A DNA stretch of 36,061 bases from an uncultured Fusobacterium sp. (GCA_900545035.1 UQXM01000001.1:1-36061); one strand, 5' to 3'. Shown: positions 9,104 through 17,465, numbered from the stretch's first letter. Numbers and translations: made by a program. Notes: generated by a model from the letters alone, not told the origin.

Positions 9104-11407
9104 ATGAAAAATTTGGAAGGAGAAACTTATGAAGTGCTTCTTGTACAAAATAAAAATAATAATGATGAGAGCAGTATTACAGGAATTATAGAAAGTTTAA
9201 AAAATGAAATAGAAAAAAGAGGAGTAACTGTTGTATGTGCAGATTCAATAGAAGATGCTGAAAATATTATAAAAACAGACAAATCGGTTGACTGTCTTCT
9301 TGTGGACTGGGATTCTAAGCATGGAATAAAAGGGCAGGAGGAAAAACTTGAAAGATTTATAACAAATCTTCATACAAGACAGGAAAATGTTCCTGTTTTT
9401 CTTCTGGCAGAAAATGAGAAAGCAGTGGAATCTTTAAAAGCTGAAACTTTTAATAAAATAAATGAGTATGTGTGGCTTTTGGAAGACTCTCCTGTGTTTA
9501 CCACAGAAAGAATATCAGCAGCCATAGAAAGATACAGAAAACAGCTTCTGCCTCCTCTTGCATCAGCAGTGATGACCTATGAGAAAAAGGCTGAATATTC
9601 TTGGGCAGCTCCCGGACATCAAGGAGGAGTGGGATTTACCAAAACAGCAGTAGGAAAAAAATTCTACGATTTTTACGGAGAAAATCTTTTCAGAACAGAT
9701 ATGGGTATAGAAAGAGCCGAACTGGGTTCACTGCTTGATCATACAGGATATTTTGGCGAAGCTGAAAAATATGCAGCAAAAGTTTTTGGAGCAGACAGAA
9801 CATACTCTGTTTTGGGAGGAACTTCAGGTTCCAACAGAACAATAATGCAGGCATGTATAAAAGACGGAGATATAATAATTGCAGACAGAAACTGCCATAA
9901 ATCAATAGAACAGGGACTGATACTGGGAGGAGGAATTCCTGTATACATGACTCCCACAAGAAACAGATATGGAATAATAGGTCCTATACTTCCTGCTGAA
10001 ATGGATGAAAATACAATAAAAGAAAAAATAAAAAACAGCCCTCTTGCAAAAGTAAAAGGGAAAGAAAATAAAAGAGCTGTTTATTCTGTGGTAACAAACT
10101 GTACATATGACGGAGTTACTTACAATGCTAAAAAAGTTGAAGATTTTTTGGAAAAATCTTCCGATATAATTCATTTTGATGAAGCTTGGTATGGATATGC
10201 AAGATTTAATCCGATTTACAAAAATCATTTTGCTATGAGAGGAGAGCCTGATAAAAACAAAAATAAACCTACTGTTTTTGCCACACATTCAACTCATAAA
10301 TTATTAAATGCTCTTTCACAGGGGTCTTTTATTCATGTGAGATATGGGAAAAAAGTTATAGATGAGGGAAGATTTAATCAGGCATATATGATGCATGCAA
10401 CAACTTCTCCTCTTTATGCAATAGCTGTATCAAATGACATTGCAACAGCAATGATGGACGGAGAATCAGGAAAATCACTTATGAAAGAAGTAGTAGAAGA
10501 AGCCGTTGAGTTTCGTAAAGTGATAGGAAAATTGTACAGACAATATGAAAACAAAAAAGATTGGTTTTTCAAACCTTGGAATGCAGAAAATTATTATGAT
10601 GAAAAAAGCGGAAAAACAATACCTTTTTATGAGGCAGATACAAAATCATTGGCAGAAAACCAAAAATTTTGGATAATGAATCCAAAAGATACATGGCACG
10701 GATTTAAAAATCTGAGTGATGACTGGTGTATGCTTGACCCTATAAAAGTAAGTATTCTTACTCCGGGAATGAATGAGGACGGTACATTGGCAGAAAAAGG
10801 TGTTCCGGCAGCTCTTGTATCTGCATATCTTAATAGATATGGAATAGTTCCTACAAGAACAACAGATTTTCAATTGATGTTTTTGTTTTCTATGGGAGTT
10901 ACAAAAGGAAAATGGGGAACTCTTGTGAGTGTTCTTTCTGAGTTTAAAAAATACTATGATAAAAATGTTCCGTTAGCAGAAGTTCTTCCGGAACTTGTGG
11001 CAGGACATAAAGATATTTATGAAAATACAGGTATAAAAGATTTAGGAAATAAAATGTTTGAATATTTGAGGGAGCATAATCTTGGAGAAGTATTGAATAA
11101 AGCTTATTCTGCTTTGCCAATACCTATAATTACTCCAAGAGAAGCTTACAGCAAAATAGTGGAAGGAGAAGTTGAGCTTGTCCCTGCTGAAAAACTTTCC
11201 GGCAGAACAGCAGCCAATTCTGTGATACCATATCCTCCCGGAATACCAATGCTCATGTCAGGTGAAAATTTCGGAGATGAAAACAGTCCTCAGATAAAAT
11301 ATTTAAAGGCTCTTTCACTGTGGGATAAAGCTTTTCCAGGATTTGAACACGATACAGAGGGAACAGAGGTGATAAACGGTGTTTATCATGTGTTATGTAT
11401 AAAATGA
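9104..11407 (+). CDS. PLP-dependent Orn/Lys/Arg decarboxylase, most like biodegradative arginine decarboxylase
   Basis: 767 aa, the size of the large inducible bacterial decarboxylases. An N-terminal response-regulator-like wing domain (about 1-130) is followed by the fold-type I PLP domain: AAPGHQGG, the phosphate-binding GGTSGSNRT, and FDEAWYGYARF. The PLP lysine lies in ATHSTHKLLNALSQ, about K399. That stretch resembles AdiA more than lysine decarboxylase CadA, so arginine to agmatine plus CO2 is preferred. Lysine or ornithine cannot be excluded. I moved the start to 9104 because AGGAG at 9091-9095 sits 8 nt before this ATG. The GTG at 9095 and ATG at 9098 are too close to it. It forms an operon with the preceding antiporter and probably supports acid resistance. 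Confidence 0.9.
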   Translation: MKNLEGETYEVLLVQNKNNNDESSITGIIESLKNEIEKRGVTVVCADSIEDAENIIKTDKSVDCLLVDWDSKHGIKGQEEKLERFITNLHTRQENVPVFLLAENEKAVESLKAETFNKINEYVWLLEDSPVFTTERISAAIERYRKQLLPPLASAVMTYEKKAEYSWAAPGHQGGVGFTKTAVGKKFYDFYGENLFRTDMGIERAELGSLLDHTGYFGEAEKYAAKVFGADRTYSVLGGTSGSNRTIMQACIKDGDIIIADRNCHKSIEQGLILGGGIPVYMTPTRNRYGIIGPILPAEMDENTIKEKIKNSPLAKVKGKENKRAVYSVVTNCTYDGVTYNAKKVEDFLEKSSDIIHFDEAWYGYARFNPIYKNHFAMRGEPDKNKNKPTVFATHSTHKLLNALSQGSFIHVRYGKKVIDEGRFNQAYMMHATTSPLYAIAVSNDIATAMMDGESGKSLMKEVVEEAVEFRKVIGKLYRQYENKKDWFFKPWNAENYYDEKSGKTIPFYEADTKSLAENQKFWIMNPKDTWHGFKNLSDDWCMLDPIKVSILTPGMNEDGTLAEKGVPAALVSAYLNRYGIVPTRTTDFQLMFLFSMGVTKGKWGTLVSVLSEFKKYYDKNVPLAEVLPELVAGHKDIYENTGIKDLGNKMFEYLREHNLGEVLNKAYSALPIPIITPREAYSKIVEGEVELVPAEKLSGRTAANSVIPYPPGIPMLMSGENFGDENSPQIKYLKALSLWDKAFPGFEHDTEGTEVINGVYHVLCIK

Positions 11408-11430
11408 TAAATAAAAATAAGAGCATTAAA

Positions 11431-11460
11431 AAAACAGCACAATTTATATTGTGCTGTTTT
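11431..11460 (+). terminator. Bidirectional terminator between the decarboxylase and gdhA
   Basis: A perfect 13-bp stem, AAAACAGCACAAT / ATTGTGCTGTTTT, with a 4-nt loop. It has A and T tracts on both flanks and lies between two converging genes, so it can end transcription from both directions. Confidence 0.9.
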
Positions 11461-11505
11461 CTATTATTTTAATTAATTATGAATTATTTTTCATAATTTA
11501 AAGGA

Positions 11506-12771
11506 TTAATACCATCCTCTAACTTTCATAGCTTCAGCTATTCTCTTAATTGATTTCATGTAAGTAGCTTGTCTGAAAGATACATTCATTTCTTGTTTTA
11601 AAGCCCAAATTGGTTTGAATGCATCAACCATAGCTCTTTCTTCTTTTTCTTCAACTTCTTTTTCTGTCCAGTAGTATCCATATAGGTTTTGTACCCATTC
11701 GAAGTAAGAAACTGTAACTCCACCAGCGTTTGTTAAAACGTCAGGAGTAACAACGATTCCTTTTTTATAAAGAATTTCGTCAGCTTCTGGAGTAGTTGGT
11801 CCGTTAGCTCCTTCACAAATTAATTTAGCTTTTATTAATTCAGCTTCGTGATTTTTGATTGCATTTTCAAGAGCACATGGAGCGATAGCATAAACATCTA
11901 GAGCCCAGAATTCGTCCATAGTTATTTGTTTTGCTCCTGGAACATGGAATAAGTTTCCGTCTTTAGTTTTTGCATCTTCTAATTCAGCAAAAGTAAATCC
12001 TTCAGGTTTGTACATAGCATAAGCTCCGACAGCTTTATCGAACTCAGCAACTGCTACAACCTTTCCTCCTAATTTCATTATGTTTTTAACAGTGTATTTA
12101 CCAACATTTCCGAAACCTTGAACAGCTACTGTTTCTTTAGAAAGGTCAGTTCCCATAGCTTTACAAGCTTCTCTCATAGTTACAGCAACACCAAATCCAG
12201 TTGCTTCGTTTCTTCCTTGAGATCCTCCGTAAGTTAATGGTTTACCAGTGAATACTCCAATTGTTTGTTCTCCAGTTAATTTGTTGTATTCATCTTGCAT
12301 CCATGCCATGATTTGTCCGTTTGTATTTACGTCTGGAGCAGGAACATCTACTTTTTCACCTAAGTATTTGTACATTCCTCTTACCCAACCTCTTGAAAGT
12401 TGCTCTAATTCTCTTTGAGATAATTCAGAAGGGTCAACAGTGATTCCTCCTTTACCTCCACCATAAGGAATTCCAGTTACTTGACATTTTATACTCATCC
12501 AAATAGAAAGTGCTTTAACTTCATCAGCGTTAACATTTTGGTGGAAACGAATTCCCCCTTTGAAAGGTCCTACAGCATCATTGTGAGCAGATCTGTATCC
12601 TTTGAAAGTTTTTATAGAACCGTCATCCATTTTAACTGGAATAGTAATTTCAATAATTCTTTGAGGTTCTTTTAATAATTCATATACTGCTGGATCTGTT
12701 CCTAAAGCATCACATGCTTCTTTAACTTTAGCTTGTGCAGCTAATAGTGGGTTTAAAGTTTCTTTTGGCAT
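11506..12771 (-). CDS. gdhA: Glutamate dehydrogenase (probably NAD-specific)
   Basis: 421 aa. Converts glutamate to 2-oxoglutarate and ammonia, the entry step of the hydroxyglutarate pathway. Glutamate-site signatures are PFKGGIRFHQ (K71) and the catalytic loop IPYGGGKGG (K107). The Rossmann fold carries GFGNVG (219-224). The second strand ends in AEFD, an acidic residue fitting NAD rather than NADP, although this is only indicative. The length matches the ~420-aa hexameric class. The start follows AAGGAGGA. It is transcribed divergently from hgdH, which reduces its product and would reoxidise the NADH it forms, so the two enzymes make a redox-balanced pair. Confidence 0.96.
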   Translation of the reverse strand: MPKETLNPLLAAQAKVKEACDALGTDPAVYELLKEPQRIIEITIPVKMDDGSIKTFKGYRSAHNDAVGPFKGGIRFHQNVNADEVKALSIWMSIKCQVTGIPYGGGKGGITVDPSELSQRELEQLSRGWVRGMYKYLGEKVDVPAPDVNTNGQIMAWMQDEYNKLTGEQTIGVFTGKPLTYGGSQGRNEATGFGVAVTMREACKAMGTDLSKETVAVQGFGNVGKYTVKNIMKLGGKVVAVAEFDKAVGAYAMYKPEGFTFAELEDAKTKDGNLFHVPGAKQITMDEFWALDVYAIAPCALENAIKNHEAELIKAKLICEGANGPTTPEADEILYKKGIVVTPDVLTNAGGVTVSYFEWVQNLYGYYWTEKEVEEKEERAMVDAFKPIWALKQEMNVSFRQATYMKSIKRIAEAMKVRGWY

Positions 12772-12863
12772 AATAAAATCCTCCTTAATATTGTACCAAA
12801 TAAATACAAAATAGTTTATTGTAATGATACTGTGTAAAAATTAAAAATATATTTTATACTTGG

Positions 12864-12892
12864 ATTATATATTTTTTGTTGCTGGTAGTCAA
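12864..12892 (-). promoter_or_regulatory. gdhA promoter
   Basis: Minus strand: TTGACT (12892-12887), exactly 17 nt, then TATAAT (12869-12864). The predicted 5' leader is about 85 nt. I saw no riboswitch or hairpin in the leader. The 375-bp gap between gdhA and hgdH holds this promoter, the hgdH promoter, and otherwise AT-rich DNA. Confidence 0.75.
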
Positions 12893-13066
12893 TTACATTA
12901 AATCAATTTATTGGATAAAAAAAATATATAAAATATATGATTGATTAACGCAGAAATAGAATTATTTCCAGCTGTATTGTATGAAAAATAAGAAAAAACT
13001 TAAAAATATATCATAATATAAATAGTAAATAAAAGTGAGCGGAATAAAAAAATACTGTCTAGTATA

Positions 13067-13096
13067 TTGACATAATAAACATTTATGTGATATAAA
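13067..13096 (+). promoter_or_regulatory. hgdH-gltS1 promoter
   Basis: Consensus TTGACA at 13067-13072, 18-nt spacer, TATAAA at 13091-13096. The spacer contains a small inverted repeat (CATAA...TTATG), and a TCATAATAT core like the centre of the IclR-type operator lies upstream at 13011-13019. Both could be chance in such AT-rich DNA. Confidence 0.7.
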
Positions 13097-13146
13097 TTGA
13101 TTAAATGGATAGTTGATTTTTTTAAAATATATCAGGAGGTTTTATA

Positions 13147-14145
13147 ATGAAAGTAATATTTTATGGAGTTCGTGATGTTGAAAAGCCTATATTTGAGGCA
13201 GTAAACAAAAAATTTGGGTATGACATGACTTTAATTCCGGAGTATTTAACAGATGAAGCAACAACAAGAAAAGCAGAAGGTAACGAAGTTGTAGTATTAA
13301 GAGGAAACTGTTTTGCTACAAAAGAGAGATTGGATATTTATAAAGAAATGGGAGTTAAATATGTAATGACAAGAACAGTTGGAGTAAACCATATTGATGT
13401 TCCATATGCAAAAGAATTAGGAATGAAAACAGCTTATGTTCCTTTTTATTCTCCAAACGCAATTGCAGAACTAGCTCTATCTCTTGCAATGACATTATTA
13501 AGAAATGTAGCTTATACAGCAAACAAAACTAAATCAAGAAACTTTATAGTTGATAAACAAATGTTCTCAAGAGAAGTTAGAAACTGTACAGTTGGTGTTG
13601 TAGGACTTGGAAGAATAGGAATGACAGCAGCAAGATTATTCAAAGGACTGGGAGCTAATGTAATCGGATACGACTTATTCCCTAAAACAGGTGTAGAAGA
13701 TATAGTTACTCAAGTATCTATGGATGAACTTCTTGCTAAATCAGACATCATTACTTTACACGCTCCTTATATTAAAGAAAATGGAAAAGTAATAACTAAA
13801 GAAGCTTTTGCTAAAATGAAAGATAATGTAATTCTTATTAATACAGGAAGAGGAGAACTTGTAGATACAGAAGCTTTAGTTGAAGCTCTTGAAAGCGGAA
13901 AAGTTTACGGAGCAGGAATAGATACTTTAGACAACGAAGTTTCTATATTCTTCAAAGACTTTGGAGATAAGCCTCTTGCAGATCCTGCATTTGAAAAATT
14001 AGTGCAAATGTATCCAAAAGTATTGATTACTCCACATGTTGGATCTTATACAGATGAAGCAGCTCTTAACATGATTGAAACTACTTTCGAAAATATAAAA
14101 GAGTATGTTGAAACTGGAAAATGTAAAAATGAAATAAAAGGATAA
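13147..14145 (+). CDS. hgdH: (R)-2-hydroxyglutarate dehydrogenase
   Basis: 332 aa, D-isomer-specific 2-hydroxyacid dehydrogenase family. Reduces 2-oxoglutarate to (R)-2-hydroxyglutarate with NADH. The Rossmann motif is GLGRIG (153-158). The catalytic set is R235 (NTGRGE), E264 (DNE) and H297 (TPHVGS). Alone it could be a D-lactate dehydrogenase. Placement beside gdhA, with the rest of the hydroxyglutarate pathway following, and a length matching the Acidaminococcus fermentans enzyme make HgdH much more likely. The ribosome binding site is AGGAGG. No terminator separates it from gltS1, 69 nt downstream, so they are probably co-transcribed. Confidence 0.92.
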   Translation: MKVIFYGVRDVEKPIFEAVNKKFGYDMTLIPEYLTDEATTRKAEGNEVVVLRGNCFATKERLDIYKEMGVKYVMTRTVGVNHIDVPYAKELGMKTAYVPFYSPNAIAELALSLAMTLLRNVAYTANKTKSRNFIVDKQMFSREVRNCTVGVVGLGRIGMTAARLFKGLGANVIGYDLFPKTGVEDIVTQVSMDELLAKSDIITLHAPYIKENGKVITKEAFAKMKDNVILINTGRGELVDTEALVEALESGKVYGAGIDTLDNEVSIFFKDFGDKPLADPAFEKLVQMYPKVLITPHVGSYTDEAALNMIETTFENIKEYVETGKCKNEIKG

Positions 14146-14214
14146 TAAAGTTTTTATTTATAAATATGCGAAAGCAGATTTGAGATTATGAAATTATATT
14201 GAGGGGGTTTTATT

Positions 14215-15405
14215 ATGAATTTTACTTTTAACATGTATCAAACTTTAGGATTAGCTATTATCCTTTTACTATTTGGTAACTGGATAAAAATGAAAGTTAA
14301 TGTATTTCAAAAATACTTTATTCCTGCACCTGTTATTGGAGGATTGATTTTCTCTATCTTAGTAACTATAGGACATATGAATGGATTGTTTAGTTTTACA
14401 TTTGATTCTGTTTTAAAAGATTTCTTCATGGTTGTATTCTTTACAAGTGTTGGATTCTTAGCAAGTTTTGCTCTTCTTAAAAAAGGAGGAATAGGAGTTG
14501 CATTATTCCTGCTTGCTGCAATTATACTTGTTATAATTCAAAATAGTGTTGGAGTTGCACTTGCTAAAGTATTTGGATTGAATGCCGGAATCGGACTTGC
14601 AGCAGGATCTATTCCATTAACAGGAGGACATGGAACAGCAGGAGCATTCGGACCTTACTTGGAAGACCTTGGAGTTACAGGAGCAACAGTTGTTGCAGTT
14701 GCATCAGCAACTTATGGACTTGTTTCTGGATGTGTAATTGGAGGACCAATTGCTAAAAGATTAAAAGACAGATTTAATTTAGTATGTACTGACGGAACTA
14801 AAGAAGAAGCTAAAAAAGCTGCTGCTACAGAAGAAGCAGAACCAGTTACAGAAAAATCAATGTTCCAAGCAGTATGTATGATCGGTATAGCTATGGGTGT
14901 TGGTTCTTGTATTACTCCTATTGTTAAGAGTACAGTAGGATTATCACTTCCAGCATACTTAATGCCAATGGTTGTTGCAGCTATTATCAGAAACGTGGTT
15001 GACGCAAAAGGAAAAACTCCTATCGATGAAATTCAAATCGTTGGAAATATTTGCCTTTCTCTATTCTTAGCAATGGCTATGATGACAATGCAGTTATGGC
15101 AGTTAGCAGATCTTGCAGTACCATTAGTAACTATCCTTCTTGTTCAAACAGTAGTAATGGCATTCTATGCTTACTTTGTAACATTCAATATTATGGGAAG
15201 AGATTACGATGCAGCAGTTATGGCAACTGGACACTGTGGATTTGGAATGGGAGCCACTCCAAATGCAATTGCTAATATGGAAGCTTTCACATCTGTAAAT
15301 GGATTCTCAGTAAAAGCATTTTTCGTTATACCACTTGTAGGATCTTTGTTTATAGACTTCTTTAACGCAGTAATAATTCAAACATTTGCTAGTATATTTG
15401 TATAA
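14215..15405 (+). CDS. gltS: Sodium/glutamate symporter, copy 1
   Basis: 396 aa, ESS family, inner membrane, Na+-coupled glutamate uptake. About ten hydrophobic helices form two halves separated by a charged cytoplasmic loop at about 190-215 (Glu/Lys/Ala-rich). The re-entrant loop signature GSIPLTGGHGTAG lies at 131-143, and a matching glycine-rich segment (GHCGFGMGATPNA) lies in the second half. It follows hgdH and is closed by a strong terminator. It supplies substrate to the fermentation pathway. A second, clearly different paralogue lies at 23206-24408. Confidence 0.93.
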   Translation: MNFTFNMYQTLGLAIILLLFGNWIKMKVNVFQKYFIPAPVIGGLIFSILVTIGHMNGLFSFTFDSVLKDFFMVVFFTSVGFLASFALLKKGGIGVALFLLAAIILVIIQNSVGVALAKVFGLNAGIGLAAGSIPLTGGHGTAGAFGPYLEDLGVTGATVVAVASATYGLVSGCVIGGPIAKRLKDRFNLVCTDGTKEEAKKAAATEEAEPVTEKSMFQAVCMIGIAMGVGSCITPIVKSTVGLSLPAYLMPMVVAAIIRNVVDAKGKTPIDEIQIVGNICLSLFLAMAMMTMQLWQLADLAVPLVTILLVQTVVMAFYAYFVTFNIMGRDYDAAVMATGHCGFGMGATPNAIANMEAFTSVNGFSVKAFFVIPLVGSLFIDFFNAVIIQTFASIFV

Positions 15406-15440
15406 TAGTAAATAATAAAATTAAATAAAAATTAATACTG

Positions 15441-15477
15441 AAGGTACTCTGCTGGAAAAATGTAGAGTACCTTTTTG
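15441..15477 (+). terminator. Terminator of the hgdH-gltS1 unit
   Basis: A 10-bp stem, AAGGTACTCT / AGAGTACCTT, with a 13-nt loop, followed by TTTTTGTAT. It sits 36 nt after the gltS1 stop codon. Confidence 0.88.
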
Positions 15478-15554
15478 TATATAGATAAATTTAAAAAATG
15501 TTTTTTAAAAAAACAATATGATTTATATTCATAAGAAAAATATTAAAAGAAAAG

Positions 15555-15583
15555 TTGACTAATGGTTGTTTCTGTACTACAAT
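15555..15583 (+). promoter_or_regulatory. Promoter of the EFR1-iclR operon
   Basis: TTGACT at 15555-15560, 17-nt spacer, TACAAT at 15578-15583. Transcription would start near 15590, immediately before the operator at 15594-15618. The arrangement is repeated almost exactly before gcdD at 17375-17403. Confidence 0.8.
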
Positions 15584-15593
15584 TGATATAAAT

Positions 15594-15618
15594 GGAATAT
15601 GTTTCATAATATGGAATA
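15594..15618 (+). promoter_or_regulatory. Putative IclR-type operator, copy 1
   Basis: This 25-nt site differs from the one at 17418-17442 at only two positions. Its right part, TTTCATAATATGGAA (15602-15616), is a near-perfect palindrome of the form TTYCATA-W-TATGRAA. A further GGAAT half-site lies on the left. IclR-family regulators usually bind short A/T-rich palindromes with TTCC/GGAA ends, and an IclR-family gene lies in the operon this site controls. Its position just downstream of the -10 suggests repression by blocking RNA polymerase. The match to this particular regulator is inferred. Confidence 0.72.
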
Positions 15619-15657
15619 CAAAAAAATATAAAATAAAGTTTAAGGGGTGAAAAACAG

Positions 15658-16476
15658 ATGAAAAAAGTTCATGCAGTCTATTTCAGCGGAACAGGAACAA
15701 CTAAAAAAATGGTAAATCATATTGCTGACAAACTTGCCGGAATGTTGAAACTTGAGAAAGAAGAGTTTGATTTCAGCATTTTGGAAAATAGACAATTTGA
15801 AAAAGGTTTTACAAATGAAGATTTGGTAATTTTTGGTGTTCCTGTAATTGCAGGAAGAGTTCCCAATGTTCTTCTGAAATACCTTGATACAATAAAAGGA
15901 AACGGAGCACTTGCAGTACCTGTGGTGCTTTACGGAAACAGAAATTATGATGATGCTCTTATAGAGTTAAGAGATATTCTTGCAAAAGATGGATTAAAGC
16001 CGATAGCAGCAGGAGCATTTATAGGAGAACATTCTTTTTCAAAGATTCTTGCTAAAGGAAGACCTGACAAAGATGATTTTGCAATAGCGGATGATTTTGC
16101 TCAGAAAATTTTTGAAAAAATAACAGGAACAGATTTTGATTCTGATAAATTGATAGAAGTAAAAGGAGAAATACCGTATCGTTATTATTATAAGCCAAGA
16201 GATTCAAAAGGTGTATTTGTAGATATAAGAAAGGTAGTTCCAAAAACAAAAAAAGAGTTGTGTGATGATTGTAAACTATGTGCAGAAATATGTCCTATGG
16301 GCTCTATAGATCATGATGATCCATCTAAAATTATAGGAATATGTATAAAATGTTGTGCTTGTGTAAAAAGATGTCCAAAACAGGCTAAATATTATGATGA
16401 TGAGGGATATTTGTATCATCAGCATGAATTGGAAGAGCAATTTGAACGCAGAGCAGTTCCTGAAATCTTTTATTAA
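15658..16476 (+). CDS. EFR1-type fusion: flavodoxin domain plus two [4Fe-4S] ferredoxin clusters
   Basis: 272 aa, soluble. Residues 1-165 form a flavodoxin-like domain with the FMN phosphate loop SGTGTTKK (10-17). The C-terminus is a two-cluster ferredoxin: C202-x2-C205-x2-C208-x3-C212-P and C229-x2-C232-x2-C235-x3-C239-P. Such proteins are described as EFR1-family ferrodoxins and presumably shuttle low-potential electrons between FMN and FeS centres. The gene opens the operon with the IclR regulator and shares its promoter-operator design with the gcd-gct-hgd operon. It is therefore a good candidate for the electron donor that reduces the HgdC activator, a job done by flavodoxin or ferredoxin in Acidaminococcus. 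That role is inferred. Confidence 0.88.
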   Translation: MKKVHAVYFSGTGTTKKMVNHIADKLAGMLKLEKEEFDFSILENRQFEKGFTNEDLVIFGVPVIAGRVPNVLLKYLDTIKGNGALAVPVVLYGNRNYDDALIELRDILAKDGLKPIAAGAFIGEHSFSKILAKGRPDKDDFAIADDFAQKIFEKITGTDFDSDKLIEVKGEIPYRYYYKPRDSKGVFVDIRKVVPKTKKELCDDCKLCAEICPMGSIDHDDPSKIIGICIKCCACVKRCPKQAKYYDDEGYLYHQHELEEQFERRAVPEIFY

Positions 16477-16488
16477 AATGGAGGAGTT

Positions 16489-17244
16489 ATGGTACAGAGT
16501 TTATTGCGAGCTATGGAGCTTTTGGAAGTATTGAATGGGACAGAAGAAAGTTATTCAATAGCTCAGCTGTCAGAAAAGTTGAATTTACCACCAAGTACGG
16601 TGCATAGAATTTTACAGACATTATGTTCAACAAAATATGTAACACAAGACGAGAAATCTCATGATTATCAGCTTGGCCCTGCTCTCATACCTCTTGGGAT
16701 AGGGGCTTCCAAAAGATTGCATTTGAGAAATACAGCATATTCAACAATAAAGAAAATAGCAAAAGAAACAGAAGAAGACAGTTTTTTAATTATTCCTGTG
16801 GGAAATAAGGGAGTTGTTCTTGATAGGGTCGACGGACCAAGTACACTGAAAATTGTGGAAGAGTTTGGTTATGAAATGTATCTTCACTGCGGAGCAGTAA
16901 GAAAAGCTCTTCTTGCATATCAGAGCAAAGAATTTATAGAAAAATATATAGAGGAAGTTCTTCCTTCTCCAAGATGTTTTCCTAAAGTTGATAAAGCTGA
17001 ACTTCTTCAGTCTTTGAAAAAGACAAGGGAAGAAGGAATATCACTTTCTTCCGGAGACTATTTGAAAGGAACGAGAGGAATAGGAGCACCTGTTTTTGAT
17101 GCTTCTGGAAAAGTAGTTGCATCTGTGGGAATAGTTGTTCCTGAAATGAAAATAGACAGTGATGAGAAATTTGAAGAGTTAAAAAATATTATAAGAAAAT
17201 ATGCAAAAGAACTTTCTAATTCTTTGGGATATTTTTCTTTTTAA
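16489..17244 (+). CDS. IclR-family transcriptional regulator
   Basis: 251 aa. An N-terminal winged helix-turn-helix (about 5-65) has recognition segment LSEKLNLPPSTVHRILQTL (27-45) and wing YQLGPALIPLG. A C-terminal IclR ligand-binding GAF-like domain follows (about 75-250), with SSGDYLKGTRGIGAPVFD and VASVGIVVPE. It begins 12 nt after the EFR1 gene with a GGAGG site, so it is transcribed from the promoter that carries operator copy 1. Autoregulation and control of the gcdD promoter are likely. The ligand may be glutamate, 2-oxoglutarate or 2-hydroxyglutarate, which sequence cannot decide. A weak AT hairpin at about 17253-17273 follows the gene but has no T-tract. Confidence 0.93.
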   Translation: MVQSLLRAMELLEVLNGTEESYSIAQLSEKLNLPPSTVHRILQTLCSTKYVTQDEKSHDYQLGPALIPLGIGASKRLHLRNTAYSTIKKIAKETEEDSFLIIPVGNKGVVLDRVDGPSTLKIVEEFGYEMYLHCGAVRKALLAYQSKEFIEKYIEEVLPSPRCFPKVDKAELLQSLKKTREEGISLSSGDYLKGTRGIGAPVFDASGKVVASVGIVVPEMKIDSDEKFEELKNIIRKYAKELSNSLGYFSF

Positions 17245-17374
17245 AAAAGAATATAGCTTTTAAAAGCTTATATTGTCAACCTTTTAAAAAGTCTTGTATA
17301 AAATTGAAGAACTGTTGTGTAATTTTATAATACACTGTAAACAGAAAAAGTTTATAAAGAAAGAAAAAAAGATG

Positions 17375-17403
17375 TTGACTAAAAGAAAAATCCGTAATAT
17401 AAT
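17375..17403 (+). promoter_or_regulatory. Promoter of the gcd-gct-hgd operon
   Basis: TTGACT at 17375-17380, exactly 17 nt, then consensus TATAAT at 17398-17403. It is near-ideal, fitting very high expression of a central catabolic operon. It would drive gcdD and the genes that follow. Confidence 0.85.
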
Positions 17404-17417
17404 TCAAATATAAAAAC

Positions 17418-17442
17418 GGAATGCGTTTCATAATATGGAATA
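17418..17442 (+). promoter_or_regulatory. Putative IclR-type operator, copy 2
   Basis: A near copy of the site at 15594-15618. The palindrome TTTCATAATATGGAA at 17426-17440 is identical, and the two differences lie just left of it. The first base is 15 nt past the end of the -10, against 11 nt at copy 1. Flanking sequence is not conserved between the sites, so the match reflects selection on the site rather than a recent duplication. Confidence 0.75.
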
Positions 17443-17465
17443 GAAATTTTAAGGGGGTGTTGAAG

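Noticed and set aside
9104..11407. Lysine decarboxylase (CadA/LdcC) as the name
   Set aside because: The PLP segment ATHSTHKLLNALSQ looks closer to the arginine decarboxylase type, so I kept lysine only as an alternative.
17250..17275. Hairpin after the iclR gene as a terminator
   Set aside because: The stem is short and pure A/T at its ends, and no T-tract follows on the plus strand.
17421..17465. In-frame ATG upstream of gcdD
   Set aside because: It lies inside the operator, has no ribosome binding site, and the extra 15 residues do not resemble the family. The start at 17466 has AGGGGG.
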